A stretch of 64,000 nt of DNA from Bacteroidales bacterium UBA3844 (GCA_002392915.1 DGHQ01000024.1:96471-160470); one strand, 5' to 3'; numbered from the stretch's first letter, positions 9,981 to 20,475 are shown. Notes: generated by a model from the letters alone, not told the origin. Numbers and translations are program-made.

Positions 9981-11282
9981 TTATTCATTCAACAATTTAA
10001 TATCAACACGACGGTTCTGCTCGTGTTCCTCCTCAAGTTGAGCATTAGGAATAACAGGCTCTTCCATACCACGACCCACAGCGACAATCAAGTTTGCTGG
10101 ATATCCCTTTGCGATCAACAGACTACGCACATACTCCGCACGCTTCTGCGACAATTTCTTATTGAACTCAGCAGAACCACGGGAATCCGTATGTCCTGAG
10201 ATTTCAAACTTACCACCAGGGAACTCATTCATTGCGCGAAGCAACTCATCCAACTGTGCCTCATACTCAGGCTTCATATCGGCCTTTCCAAAATCAAAGA
10301 AGAACAATACCCAGTGGAAACCCTTAGGCTCATCACATGTAAAGTCTGGAGTCAACTCGCCAGTCCTCTTGACATTATATTTGTTTGGATAGTAGATATC
10401 AAAGCCTCCTTTACCTCCTTTACGGTTAGACAAGAAGTACATCGAATATGCGTTACCGACAATATTATACTCATCAGCTCCAGTATTGAAAAGTTCACCT
10501 AAATTCTCAGGTTTACCCCAATCCTTTTCTTTAGCGCCCTTGTGACTCACATATATATCCATACCACCTTTTCCTGTCACCTTATTACAAGCAAAATACA
10601 ATGCTGTATCAGCAACTACAAAAGGATAGTCTTCTTTATTCTGTGAATTGATATAGTCACTTGCAGGTTCTGGTTTTGTCCACATTCCTTCTTCTTCCTT
10701 ATCTTGATCGATATACCAGATATCACGACCACCCTTACCTGCCATAAACTCACCAGAGAAATAGATGCGTCGACCTGCACGACCTATACAAGGGTTATAG
10801 AATCCTTTTACACCTGGGACATAATGGTTCCAACGTCCGATAGCCAAAGATGATCCGTGCACTTCTTTCGCCTGAGCCATGGTACCCTTGATCTTAAGCT
10901 TCTTCACATCTTTCCACTTTCCGTCATCTTCGGTAGCCTCATACAACTCCGAATTTCCTTGAGAATCTTTCTTCGAGAAATACAATTTGCCTTTATTTCT
11001 ATCATAGGCAAATGTTCCCTGAATTCCCAATCCACTCAATTCAGGACACTCCTCAACATTAGACAAATCCAGGTTTTTACCAGGTTTAAACTTATAAGCT
11101 ATGTTATCTCTGAAGAAGACGAAGAAGCCATCCTTATACACAGACATTGGCTGCTCATCAACCTTCTTATTTTCTTTAGACGAATCGAATTCGTAGAAAC
11201 CGGTTCCGAATCTTCGCTCTATTCCCCAAACGCTTGTGGCAAGCAATGCGGAAATCACAAAACTGAAAATCGTCTTTTTCAT
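9981..11282 (-). CDS. OmpA-family protein with WD40-like (PD40) beta-propeller
   Basis: Periplasmic or outer-membrane-associated protein. Start at 11282 gives MKKTIFSFVISALL, a signal peptide cleaved near SVWG; an in-frame ATG at 11306 only adds eight residues. Propeller-like repeats (GRRIYFSG.., TALYFACN.., YSMYFLSN..GGFDIYYPN) occupy about 60-310. The C-terminal OmpA domain (about 325-430) has SGHTDSRGSAEFN, LSQKRAEYV and the peptidoglycan-binding NRRVDI. Proteins with this layout occur next to T9SS genes and are thought to anchor the secretion apparatus to the cell wall. The gene lies between the type B sorting protein and PorP/SprF, with 23 and 13 base gaps. Confidence 0.88.
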   Translation of the reverse strand: MKKTIFSFVISALLATSVWGIERRFGTGFYEFDSSKENKKVDEQPMSVYKDGFFVFFRDNIAYKFKPGKNLDLSNVEECPELSGLGIQGTFAYDRNKGKLYFSKKDSQGNSELYEATEDDGKWKDVKKLKIKGTMAQAKEVHGSSLAIGRWNHYVPGVKGFYNPCIGRAGRRIYFSGEFMAGKGGRDIWYIDQDKEEEGMWTKPEPASDYINSQNKEDYPFVVADTALYFACNKVTGKGGMDIYVSHKGAKEKDWGKPENLGELFNTGADEYNIVGNAYSMYFLSNRKGGKGGFDIYYPNKYNVKRTGELTPDFTCDEPKGFHWVLFFFDFGKADMKPEYEAQLDELLRAMNEFPGGKFEISGHTDSRGSAEFNKKLSQKRAEYVRSLLIAKGYPANLIVAVGRGMEEPVIPNAQLEEEHEQNRRVDIKLLNE

Positions 11283-11305
11283 CGTGACTATATTTTTCTT
11301 TCCCA

Positions 11306-14300
11306 TTATTTTCTATAAACCTCAACTGTACCCTTCAACACTCTACCATCTTTCTTTGTCAAGATGTAGAAATATGTTCCAGGAGTAGCAAGTTCACCTC
11401 TATATGTTGCATCCCAACCATCAGTACCCTCATAAACAGTTTCCTGATAACGGTTGAAAATCTTCACGTCATATCCTTCCATAAACTTGTCGTTCTTAGG
11501 ATTACCATTGTAAGGAGTGATAACGTTTGGCACCAAAACGTAGTCGGCAACATCAACATCTATAATATTGGAATTGCGGACTCCACAATTACCATTATCC
11601 AACTTCACAATGAACTTGTAACGTCCAGGTTCATCCAACTGCCAGCTAAATTCTGAATCATAATTTCTCTCAAGTTCTACCTCATTTGGTGAAACCATCT
11701 CATAATAACGAACACCATCTGCAGGCAATGAATACTCTGTATTCAATTTGACCTCATCTCCCATCTGGACTTTGTAGTCTTCTGCAGCTAAAGTGACATA
11801 AATTCTGTGGTCAACGTCAATTGTGTCAGTATATGCTGGTGTTGTCTTCACACATACTGAATCATATCCGTAAGCAGAATATATGCGGTTGTTCATTGGA
11901 GCAACATTCAAGAAAGAATATCCTGTATCAACTCTTGTTGTATCACCAGTACTCCAAATAATTCCTTGTGGCTTACCAGTAAGCACATGAGCTGTTAGTT
12001 TAATCAACTTAACAGTATCTCTACCAGAAGTGTCCTGACAAATTGCATCCTCAGATGCATATACTTTCAAAGTCGTATTTACCTGAACAGAAACGCTGTA
12101 TGAAGCTGTTTGAGAAGGACAGATTGGAGTGTCGACATTCTCACTCGCTTTTATAGAATAAGTCCAATCTCCCTTATCCGGAGAGAATTTGTCTGTAGTA
12201 TAAGATCCATTATCAACAAGTCCGTCAGCTACACCATGATTCTCGTTCCACTCCAATTTTGTTTGCTCACCATCCATATCATTATGTACAGTTGCAACAA
12301 GCGAAATGTCCTCACCTTTACACATCACATTTCTACCAGAAGCTAAAGCCAAACTAACCTGAATTGGAGTTCTTGCCTCAATACTGATATTCTGGTTTTC
12401 TCCTTCAAACTCTGCTCCTGCTCCCTCTTTATTACATACATCGTCGTATGCAGTAACTGACAATGTGTTTTTACCAAGTTTCAAATCAAAGTTACGTACC
12501 GTAGTATTACGTCTCTCTTCCTCTGGATCGTCCCAAGTCCAATTCCATTCAACGTCATCGGACCATACGAACTTCACTGGATTACCCTGAGTCAAATTAA
12601 CCTTGATATCTGCACTTGTCTGTGAACCTTGAGAAGTCTGGCCCAAACACTTAGTGTTAGGCACATTGAATTCCGCCGCATCAGATGTCAAATGATACTT
12701 GACAGGTTTGTATACAATATAATCAGCAGAAGTTGATACATCTGTACCCTTGCTACAAATCTCATCGTCAACCTTGACAACCATCGTCTTGCCCAACTTT
12801 GATTTAGTATCATTAGAAGTAACATGTGCCTGTATCAAGGACGCTCCGTTAGTCGTATAAAGTTTCTTATCATTCTCATACCATCTAACTTCAACACTGT
12901 CCTTGTCTAGTGTATTGTTGACTGTCAATTCAAACTCAACTTCAGAACCATCACATACATTTGGATTCTTAACCACAAGATCCAATGAGATAGGACTTGC
13001 TGCAACTATATTCAAAGCATCGTTATCACTTGCAGTTGATGAACATACGCCATCAGAACCTACTACCGAGATTGTATTATTACCTGGAGATACTACAAAC
13101 TGACGATCATATACAGGAGCCGCAGCATCATTGTAATTTCCATCAGACCATGTCAACTTACTAGGATTACCCGCAGTTACATCAACAATCAATTGCACCA
13201 CATTATCAACATTGGCCTGTGTAATACACTTCTGGATAACCTCTCCATTTAGATCAGTGCCTTTAGACGACAATGTCAACTTGATAGGAACAAAGATATT
13301 GTAAGAAACGCTGTCCATAACATCTTTTCCTGCATTACATATCTCGTCTATTGTTTTTACGATCATTGTTTTCTTGATCATAAAATCTGTATTGTTGATA
13401 GGAGTGTGAGTCTTACCAGCTTTTATTGATTTGTCTGTATATTTCAAATCCTCAACTCCATTGTAGCTCTCATACCATCTTACCTCTGCATTTTTAACCA
13501 ATGAGTTAGTAACTTTCATATCCATCTCTACAGTTTCTCCATTACAAATAGAATCTGTATTTGCTGTAAGACTAATAATTATTGGCTCACTTGCAGTGAT
13601 TGTTTTTGAAGTGTCTGCACCCGTCACGAATTCAGAGTCTCCAGTAGCACGACACACCTCATCATATGCCTTAACTGAAATCTTGTTTTCTCCTTGATTT
13701 ACTGTTACAGGTCTGTTGAACACCAGACCAGGATACAATCCGTCGAACCATTCTATTGAACGAGGATTTCCTTGCTCTACTGTCAATGTCACATTAACAA
13801 AATCATCACCGTTCTCTTTTCTGATACACTTCTGATCACCCTCAGCATCTGTAGAAAGTGAAACTACAAGCGGAACAAAGACATCAAACTTGACAGAATC
13901 TGCAACCGGTTTAGACGGACTACAAATCATATCCATCACCTCGACTCTGATATTCTTTGTTGTCTTCTCCTTAGTCTCATTTGTAGGAACATAAGTATGA
14001 TTCTTGTCTGTGCCTAACAAAGAAGTAAGTGATGCTCCATTCTCATAGAAGCGAGAAGTAATTGTATCTACCTTCAATGCATTCGTTATCTTGACATTCA
14101 AAGTATTCTCCTCCCCTTTACAAATCTCTTCCTTATCCTCTGTCAATTTGACAATCAATGGCTTTCTTGCATTGATTGTAGAAGTATCTGAAGTCGCAAC
14201 CGCATCATTCTTATAACAAACCTCGTCAACAGCCGCAACTGAATACTTATAGATATTGTTTTCTGTCAAACGATCTACAAATATAGTCTCTGGTCCTTGT

Positions 14301-17300
14301 CCGATAAGGACTGAATCCTTATCACCATCTTTTCTATACCAGAAATAAGTTGTGACCTTCTCATTCGCATAAGATGGTTTTGAACCATCAGCGTAAATCT
14401 TTTTAACTTCAAGATCCACGCGGGATGAACTTTCACCGTCAGTAGGCAAACAAATATTTGCCACCTTCTGGTTAGCTCCTTCTACATCAACTGTCAAATC
14501 TAGGTTGTAACGACGGTAGATGCTGAAGTCTGTTGTCTTCGTTATTGGACAGAACTTTTCAGCTGTACCAGTTACAGTCACTGTATTGTCGAAAATCTCT
14601 GGATTTGATTTCAACACCTTAAATTCAGAGCCTGTCTGATCCTCCAAGTCTGAACCCTTTAGTTTCCACACATAGTTGATTCCACTTGTTGGATAAACAT
14701 CAACGGCTTTTATTGTTTTGTCAAACTCACAATAGAATGTATCGTTTTCAATGTTGAAATCCAAATCGTCGTACTTAGTGATTGATACAATCTGAGTGTC
14801 TGAACAAAGTCCACCCTCTGTTGTAGCTATCATATATAGCGTATCCGACTTATTGTTTGAATTCAAAATTGACTCTGGAATCACGAACACCAACTTATCA
14901 TCCTTGATGCTTGTGATAGAATCATTTATTGTCAATGTCTTTCCTGAATAATCAGTCCACTCGATAGTCGGACGTCCATTTGCATCTGCATCCACGTTGA
15001 TTGTTTCACCGATACATCCAAACAAATCCAAGTCTTCACCTACAGGGTTGAACTTAACATGGAAATCTTCAGAAATAGCGTAAGTGTACATACAGTTTGG
15101 CTTGTCTATACCCTCTGTAACCAACTTTTGAATTGTACCTTTCGAGTTACCTACAACAACACGGAACTTAGTGTCTCCACTAAAATCCTTCTTGCTAAGC
15201 TTGATATCCATTGTTGGATCCTCTGAGATTGCAGATTCCGTCGACTCTACATCCTTAGGAAGATTCTTCCAAGTGCTATCTGCATCATCGAAATACTGGA
15301 ACAAATAGTATGGTGTAGGAATATAGTTCTTAATACCAGCTCTGTTGAAAGCTGTCAAAGTCAAATTCTTGCTCTTACCACAAATTACAATATTGTGCTC
15401 ATCAAGAGTCTCCTCCGCAGTGACATTTGCCTTAACCTCAATTTCAGGGAAACAAACCTTAAGCGAAATATCATCAAGCAAAATATCGTTACCACTACCT
15501 GAAGGTGCATTGTTTGTGATCTTCAACGTATAGAACTTAGAACCCTCTGTATTATCCTTATTTGACAATGGGAACAACGCCGTCAAATTCGACCATGAAT
15601 TAGATCCATAATTTCTTGTGATCACATCTCCAGATTCAATAGAAGTAAGAACTTGTGTACCACCCTTCTCGTAAATATCCATACGGATGTTTACCGGAGT
15701 GTTTGCACCGTTTTTAGGAATTATTCCTTGAGCGTTACTAACGAAAGCAGAGAAAAGCACCATCACATTGGCACACTCACCTGTAATCTCAAAATCTCTC
15801 TCATATATAATTGCATCCAATGAGTTCTTTGCACAATTCACCATCAACATAGCGCCGTGCTTAGTTCCATCCGAATTTCCTGTATGGTCAGTACCGTTCC
15901 AATAGTCGTTTGCTCCACCTTCTGTCTTCGCTCCACCATCTGCCATAGTTGGATTGGATACAAATGCATAAAAACCATCTTCAACACGGAAGCCATTCTC
16001 ACACCAACATTGATATGGCATATTGTCTCCTTTACTCCAACAGTTCTCATCATTTCTTTGTGGATTACCATTTGCATCCAAAGGTAAACGTGCAACTTTT
16101 GGATCAGTCAATGCAAAACTATGTTCCTTGATGAAACCATTTTGGTCGTCCATCCACTTTATATTGCTTGGCAAATCCGAGCTCACAGTCTCAACCGCAT
16201 CCGCATTTTCTACCTCTCCATCTTTATATTTCACATAGTGATACTCATTTCCTACGAAATATCCGAAATCGTCATAAAACAACTCCTGTACTGCATCTTC
16301 CTTATCTGGAGAATATACCAAACGGAAAATAAACTCCTTTTCCAATGTCTCAGTTGTTGATGTTCCGTCGGATGCAGGAACCTCCACATCTACTTGTATG
16401 CGCATTTTTCCACTTTTATTGGCATACAAACTCCAACTCATCTTATCATCATTGAGAACAGCCTCATCCAATGGTTTATAACTGTCTCCTCCATCCAATG
16501 CCATAAATGAAATCTTTGGATTCGAAACATTATGAGAAGGTAGATCTACCAACTTGATGACAACATCACGCCACGATGGAACCTCTTTTTCATATGAATT
16601 GACATCTCTTACTCCTTCACCTTCAATTTTTACATTAAATGTAGGCTTATTCACTGAAAGTTCCACAATATTTGAAGAAATTGTCTGATTGTTGTCTGAA
16701 GGATCTATATATGAGGCTTCACACTTTACATATTTGATGTCTGACAATACAGTAAACTTAAATATGGATTCATCATTCTTATCTGCAGGATCAATCCATA
16801 CATCACCGTCTTTACTGATCTTCCACAAATATGTAAGATCAGAATTAACATTTGAAGAACAGAACTGAGAAATAAACTGCAGAGTTGATCCTATGTTTAC
16901 TTTCGAACCAGTTGATGGTGTAATCTTAATCATATCTGCGTCAACTGGCTTTGTGTCTGATACTGTAATAGGAGAAGTACTGAAATTCAAATAAAAATCA
17001 GCTAATTCCTGCCCTCCTGAAATAACAAATCTAGTCCTTGATTTGCCTTCATCATTATTAGTGCATTTCAAAACACTTGTTGAAATAGCCGACTGGACGT
17101 TGTTAATATATTCTCCAGTCACTGGATTTTTTATAGCAAATATTCTATCTTGACCCGAACTATTTGTCTCAATATAGACCCTGTATATCATTCCACACTC
17201 ATCGGTAGCCACAACGCGAGACGAAGGATCTCCTTCTACCACCACATTATACCATCCTTCGACTTCAAATGCTTGAGACCACGCACCCTGAAGGAATGTA

Positions 17301-17377
17301 CACAATACTACGATTAATGAAAATGCCTTTCGCAAAGCATTCAGACCGGACTTTTTATAAGATATTAAGTTTTTCAT
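11306..17377 (-). CDS. Giant repeat-containing surface protein with T9SS type B (gliding CTERM) sorting domain, 2023 aa
   Basis: Probable cell-surface or adhesin protein exported by the type IX system. The signal peptide ends near residue 34 (QGAWSQ). About 500-660 looks like a jelly-roll domain with conserved Cys and ends LLDDISLKVCFPEIEV. From about 1086 to 1880 two Ig/PKD-like modules alternate four times: type A starts C-x-G-E and contains a RWYE-like strand (about 1086, 1279, 1476, 1682); type B starts KC and ends AYDEVC or similar (about 1182, 1381, 1576, 1779). Residues about 1940-2023 carry the type B sorting domain (NVITPYNGNPKNDKF, IFNRYQETVYEG, GTYFYIL). It is the first gene of an operon with OmpA and PorP/SprF genes; its partner role follows from that context. 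The ligand is unknown. Confidence 0.9.
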   Translation of the reverse strand: MKNLISYKKSGLNALRKAFSLIVVLCTFLQGAWSQAFEVEGWYNVVVEGDPSSRVVATDECGMIYRVYIETNSSGQDRIFAIKNPVTGEYINNVQSAISTSVLKCTNNDEGKSRTRFVISGGQELADFYLNFSTSPITVSDTKPVDADMIKITPSTGSKVNIGSTLQFISQFCSSNVNSDLTYLWKISKDGDVWIDPADKNDESIFKFTVLSDIKYVKCEASYIDPSDNNQTISSNIVELSVNKPTFNVKIEGEGVRDVNSYEKEVPSWRDVVIKLVDLPSHNVSNPKISFMALDGGDSYKPLDEAVLNDDKMSWSLYANKSGKMRIQVDVEVPASDGTSTTETLEKEFIFRLVYSPDKEDAVQELFYDDFGYFVGNEYHYVKYKDGEVENADAVETVSSDLPSNIKWMDDQNGFIKEHSFALTDPKVARLPLDANGNPQRNDENCWSKGDNMPYQCWCENGFRVEDGFYAFVSNPTMADGGAKTEGGANDYWNGTDHTGNSDGTKHGAMLMVNCAKNSLDAIIYERDFEITGECANVMVLFSAFVSNAQGIIPKNGANTPVNIRMDIYEKGGTQVLTSIESGDVITRNYGSNSWSNLTALFPLSNKDNTEGSKFYTLKITNNAPSGSGNDILLDDISLKVCFPEIEVKANVTAEETLDEHNIVICGKSKNLTLTAFNRAGIKNYIPTPYYLFQYFDDADSTWKNLPKDVESTESAISEDPTMDIKLSKKDFSGDTKFRVVVGNSKGTIQKLVTEGIDKPNCMYTYAISEDFHVKFNPVGEDLDLFGCIGETINVDADANGRPTIEWTDYSGKTLTINDSITSIKDDKLVFVIPESILNSNNKSDTLYMIATTEGGLCSDTQIVSITKYDDLDFNIENDTFYCEFDKTIKAVDVYPTSGINYVWKLKGSDLEDQTGSEFKVLKSNPEIFDNTVTVTGTAEKFCPITKTTDFSIYRRYNLDLTVDVEGANQKVANICLPTDGESSSRVDLEVKKIYADGSKPSYANEKVTTYFWYRKDGDKDSVLIGQGPETIFVDRLTENNIYKYSVAAVDEVCYKNDAVATSDTSTINARKPLIVKLTEDKEEICKGEENTLNVKITNALKVDTITSRFYENGASLTSLLGTDKNHTYVPTNETKEKTTKNIRVEVMDMICSPSKPVADSVKFDVFVPLVVSLSTDAEGDQKCIRKENGDDFVNVTLTVEQGNPRSIEWFDGLYPGLVFNRPVTVNQGENKISVKAYDEVCRATGDSEFVTGADTSKTITASEPIIISLTANTDSICNGETVEMDMKVTNSLVKNAEVRWYESYNGVEDLKYTDKSIKAGKTHTPINNTDFMIKKTMIVKTIDEICNAGKDVMDSVSYNIFVPIKLTLSSKGTDLNGEVIQKCITQANVDNVVQLIVDVTAGNPSKLTWSDGNYNDAAAPVYDRQFVVSPGNNTISVVGSDGVCSSTASDNDALNIVAASPISLDLVVKNPNVCDGSEVEFELTVNNTLDKDSVEVRWYENDKKLYTTNGASLIQAHVTSNDTKSKLGKTMVVKVDDEICSKGTDVSTSADYIVYKPVKYHLTSDAAEFNVPNTKCLGQTSQGSQTSADIKVNLTQGNPVKFVWSDDVEWNWTWDDPEEERRNTTVRNFDLKLGKNTLSVTAYDDVCNKEGAGAEFEGENQNISIEARTPIQVSLALASGRNVMCKGEDISLVATVHNDMDGEQTKLEWNENHGVADGLVDNGSYTTDKFSPDKGDWTYSIKASENVDTPICPSQTASYSVSVQVNTTLKVYASEDAICQDTSGRDTVKLIKLTAHVLTGKPQGIIWSTGDTTRVDTGYSFLNVAPMNNRIYSAYGYDSVCVKTTPAYTDTIDVDHRIYVTLAAEDYKVQMGDEVKLNTEYSLPADGVRYYEMVSPNEVELERNYDSEFSWQLDEPGRYKFIVKLDNGNCGVRNSNIIDVDVADYVLVPNVITPYNGNPKNDKFMEGYDVKIFNRYQETVYEGTDGWDATYRGELATPGTYFYILTKKDGRVLKGTVEVYRK

Positions 17378-17652
17378 ATCTTAGATATTAGAGATATCTT
17401 TGTTGTTTTGTTTTTTCTATTTTCATACATACTTTAGAATAGGACACACTCCAAAGCGGTCGCTAAAATAACAAAAAATCATAACAATTAAAGTTTATTA
17501 ACGATTATTTCGTTTTTATTTAAACATAATTGTAACATTTTGTTGCTAAAAAACATAGTATTCTTATGTTTTTGTAAAAGCATGCTAAAAATTGTTAAAT
17601 TGAAATGCCAGTATAAATATACACCGAAATACATATATAAACGCATCAAATA
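17378..17652. other. AT-rich intergenic region upstream of the type B protein
   Basis: No gene, RNA or clean TAnnTTTG promoter found on the minus strand. A short palindrome AGCGGTCGCT lies near 17455-17464. The operon promoter must lie here but is not identifiable by eye. Confidence 0.4.
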
Positions 17653-17680
17653 AAAAAGACGAGATTTCTCCCGTCTTTAT
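17653..17680 (-). terminator. Terminator of the flippase gene
   Basis: Stem AAAGACG (17655-17661) with CGTCTTT (17672-17678); on the minus strand it is followed by six T. Begins 20 bases after the stop codon of the minus-strand flippase gene. Confidence 0.65.
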
Positions 17681-17700
17681 ATATACATATTTAATAGAGC

Positions 17701-19182
17701 TTATCTGAAATATTTTCCCACAACCGGTAGCGACGACGCAGGGAAATCTCTTCTAAACAAAACTATGACATATACCGACAACAACACCGTCGATACCAAC
17801 ATCCTGATTATCAAACTTTCTGGCACGAAAAAATAGAATATAAAAAACAATCCTAATGCCAAAACAAGATAAAACGCCATGCTTTTATTGTCATACGCAA
17901 TCGGAAAATATTTCTGCGACATTATATATGACACAACTGTCACACACAAATAACATAGGAAAGACGCAATTGCTGAACCATAATAACTGAATTCAGGAAC
18001 CAATGCAATGTTCACGACCAATGTGATTACCAAACCGATAGTCGATAAGATTGCCCCCCAATATGTTCTGTCTGTCAGTTTATACCAGATCGACAGATTG
18101 AAATAGACTCCCTGAAACAGGTATGTAAGCAAAACCAATGGCACTATCTTCATACCCACTCTATAGGATGGCGACACCAACAATGCGAACACATCCATAA
18201 ACAATGACATTCCCAACGCTATCAGCAATGCGAATATCACATAATATTTCATCGCCAAACTATATTGTACTTTTTTGTCTTCTCCCTTACTCTGCGCGAA
18301 CACGAATGGTTCGTACGCGTAACGGAATGCCTGCGTAAACACCATCATCACCATCGCCACTTTGAAACATGCTCCATATATTCCGAGTTCAGACTCTGCC
18401 ACGGCTCTATCAGGCAATAAATATGGGAATATAATTTTGTCGACCGTCTGGTTCATGATTCCAGCGATTCCAAGAAGCAATAAAGGAAGCGAGTATCCGA
18501 GTATTTTCCTGAGCAACTCAGCATCCGGCTTTTTTGCCTTACGAATCTCTGGCAACAGTAGTAATGTCACAAAAATAGTTGAAATCAAATTTGATACAAA
18601 TATGTACCCCACTCCATAATTCTCATCATAGAAAGGCATTCCCATATCATACTTGCTCTTCAACATCGGACAAAGAACCAGGAAGAATAGGTTTGCCGCT
18701 ATATTCACTATAATCATCAACAATTTGAAAATTGCAAACTTACCTGCTTTATTCTCATATCTCAAATATGCAAAAGGAATTGTGCCGACGGCATCGATCG
18801 CCACTATGATTCCCATCATCGTGACATATTCAGGATGCGACGAATAGCCAAGCCAAACAGCCACGTCTTCTGAGAATAACATCACCAAGATTGCGAAAAT
18901 TGTTGATGTCACGCCTACAGAAGTAAGCACCGTGCCAAACACTTTCTGGGCATCCCCGTCTTCTTTATTCGCAAAACGGAAAAAACCCGTCTCCATTCCG
19001 TATGTAAGGACCACAAGCAAAAGCGCAGTCCACGCATATAGATTCGTGACTACTCCATATTCAGCGCTTGAAGTCAGCACATAAGTATAAAGTGGGACAA
19101 GCAACCAATTGAGGAATTTACCAAGGATGTTGCTAATGCCGTAGACAGCTGTCTGACGGGCTAGATTTTTCATTTCTGCCAT
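17701..19182 (-). CDS. Polysaccharide/oligosaccharide flippase (Wzx/MATE-like)
   Basis: Integral membrane protein of 493 residues with about 12-14 hydrophobic helices. The start MAEMKNLARQTAVYGISNILGK resembles the N-terminus of polysaccharide biosynthesis flippases; a second ATG at 19173 would shorten it by three residues. The family moves lipid-linked oligosaccharides or related lipids across the inner membrane for capsule, LPS or O-antigen building. No glycosyltransferase cluster surrounds it here, so its substrate cannot be inferred. It appears monocistronic, with a promoter at 19205-19212 and a terminator downstream. Confidence 0.85.
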   Translation of the reverse strand: MAEMKNLARQTAVYGISNILGKFLNWLLVPLYTYVLTSSAEYGVVTNLYAWTALLLVVLTYGMETGFFRFANKEDGDAQKVFGTVLTSVGVTSTIFAILVMLFSEDVAVWLGYSSHPEYVTMMGIIVAIDAVGTIPFAYLRYENKAGKFAIFKLLMIIVNIAANLFFLVLCPMLKSKYDMGMPFYDENYGVGYIFVSNLISTIFVTLLLLPEIRKAKKPDAELLRKILGYSLPLLLLGIAGIMNQTVDKIIFPYLLPDRAVAESELGIYGACFKVAMVMMVFTQAFRYAYEPFVFAQSKGEDKKVQYSLAMKYYVIFALLIALGMSLFMDVFALLVSPSYRVGMKIVPLVLLTYLFQGVYFNLSIWYKLTDRTYWGAILSTIGLVITLVVNIALVPEFSYYGSAIASFLCYLCVTVVSYIMSQKYFPIAYDNKSMAFYLVLALGLFFIFYFFVPESLIIRMLVSTVLLSVYVIVLFRRDFPASSLPVVGKYFR

Positions 19183-19204
19183 TTTCTTAGTTCTTTGTTT
19201 TCCG

Positions 19205-19212
19205 CAAAATTA
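19205..19212 (-). promoter_or_regulatory. Promoter -7 element of the flippase gene
   Basis: Minus-strand TAATTTTG followed by C matches TAnnTTTG; 23 bases upstream of the flippase start. No good -33 TTTG seen. Confidence 0.4.
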
Positions 19213-19301
19213 CTCTTTTTTATAAACGGTTGAACTCGGATATCGAATAAATTTGACATCCGAGAATCTTTTTCTAAGAAATAATATTTAAAAGAGTTTG
19301 A

Positions 19302-20459
19302 TTATTCTGCTGAATCATTCGGACCAGATGATCCGTCTCTGAATGTGCCAGGAGCTACACCTACGCTCTCTTTAAACACACGGTTGAAATGCTGCACATT
19401 ATTATATCCGACAGAGAATGCGATTTCAGAAATGTGCATCGCTGTATTCTTCAGCAGTCGTTTAGATTCTTCAATTCGTATAGTATTAAGGTATGCTTTG
19501 AACGACTTACCTGTCGCCAGACGGATTTCTTCCGACGTTTTATCTTCAGCCATCGACAATGCCTTTGCAACATCCGCAAGTTTCAATTCCGGATTCGGAT
19601 AATTTTTTCCAATGAAGGTCAAAATCTCATCCTTCAGATTCGGAGCATCTTTTTCCGTATCTAGTTTTTCATACGGCACATACACCACTTGCTGTTCCTT
19701 CTGGTCGTTCTCCAAATCCTCCTTTTTTTCATTGTTTCGACGGAGGTATAGAGATATTATTGCCAATATAGCCCAAAAAGCAAGCATTACAGTGACAGCA
19801 TCTTTCAAAAAACCGTTGCAAGCGGCAGGCACCAAGCGAAGACTCTTCACCTTAACTCTATGCTCCACATCTTTCTCAATAGAATTGTCTGCAGTGAGCC
19901 ATATGATTTTGATATTCTCATATTTCATGCTCTGGACATCCGTAGTCCATTGAGGATACAACGCATACCACCACTCGGGAATATCTTTGATCTCTTCAAC
20001 CGGAATCTCAATATTGTTAGTTCCTTTCTTTAACAAAAACGAATAGACAGCTGTAGGATGAGCCTTCCCTTTGTCGCCAAAGTCAAATTCTTCCTGCAAC
20101 CTCACCGAAAATCGCATACCCTCCTCTTCACATTCAATGTTTGCCTCAACGGCATAATCCTCAATAGAGAAAGTTGAATAATCATCTTTATGGATTTCCA
20201 AGCCGACATATGGATAGGCAAACGACGAACGGAGTGTGAATATCATATCCACACCTTCAGCAGTTTTCACTAATCTACACTCTGAATTTCCACCATCACC
20301 AGCGTCTATCTGACGGTCTACTTTGAAATCCTTGGATTCATCCAACAGATCAAAGGTCGGCTTCAATAATGTAGACAAATATATAATTCCAACTAAAATA
20401 GCCGGAATTGCTGCCATTATTGCGATTTTTGTCCAATACTTACCCTTTGTGTTTTCCAT
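19302..20459 (-). CDS. Membrane-anchored AraC-family transcription regulator
   Basis: The start at 20459 (MENTKGKYWTK) sits nine bases after a -7 element, so the ATG 30 bases upstream is unlikely. Layout: cytoplasmic tail, transmembrane helix 1 (about 12-32), a beta-rich presumably periplasmic domain (about 35-215), transmembrane helix 2 (about 222-242), a charged linker and a C-terminal AraC DNA-binding domain (about 285-380) with ISEIAFSVGYNN and HFNRVFKESVGVAP. There is no kinase or receiver domain. It appears to be a one-component regulator that senses an external signal across the membrane. The periplasmic domain resembles a carbohydrate-binding jelly roll only loosely. Targets are unknown; the neighbouring flippase and SUMF1-type lipoprotein are candidates by position only. 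Confidence 0.8.
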   Translation of the reverse strand: MENTKGKYWTKIAIMAAIPAILVGIIYLSTLLKPTFDLLDESKDFKVDRQIDAGDGGNSECRLVKTAEGVDMIFTLRSSFAYPYVGLEIHKDDYSTFSIEDYAVEANIECEEEGMRFSVRLQEEFDFGDKGKAHPTAVYSFLLKKGTNNIEIPVEEIKDIPEWWYALYPQWTTDVQSMKYENIKIIWLTADNSIEKDVEHRVKVKSLRLVPAACNGFLKDAVTVMLAFWAILAIISLYLRRNNEKKEDLENDQKEQQVVYVPYEKLDTEKDAPNLKDEILTFIGKNYPNPELKLADVAKALSMAEDKTSEEIRLATGKSFKAYLNTIRIEESKRLLKNTAMHISEIAFSVGYNNVQHFNRVFKESVGVAPGTFRDGSSGPNDSAE

Positions 20460-20467
20460 AGTCAAGG

Positions 20468-20475
20468 CAAATATA
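20468..20475 (-). promoter_or_regulatory. Promoter -7 element of the membrane AraC regulator
   Basis: Minus-strand TATATTTG matches TAnnTTTG and lies nine bases before the chosen ATG, implying a very short leader. Confidence 0.4.

Noticed and set aside
10857..11318. Plus-strand ORF of 153 codons
   Set aside because: Antisense to the OmpA-family gene; shadow frame.
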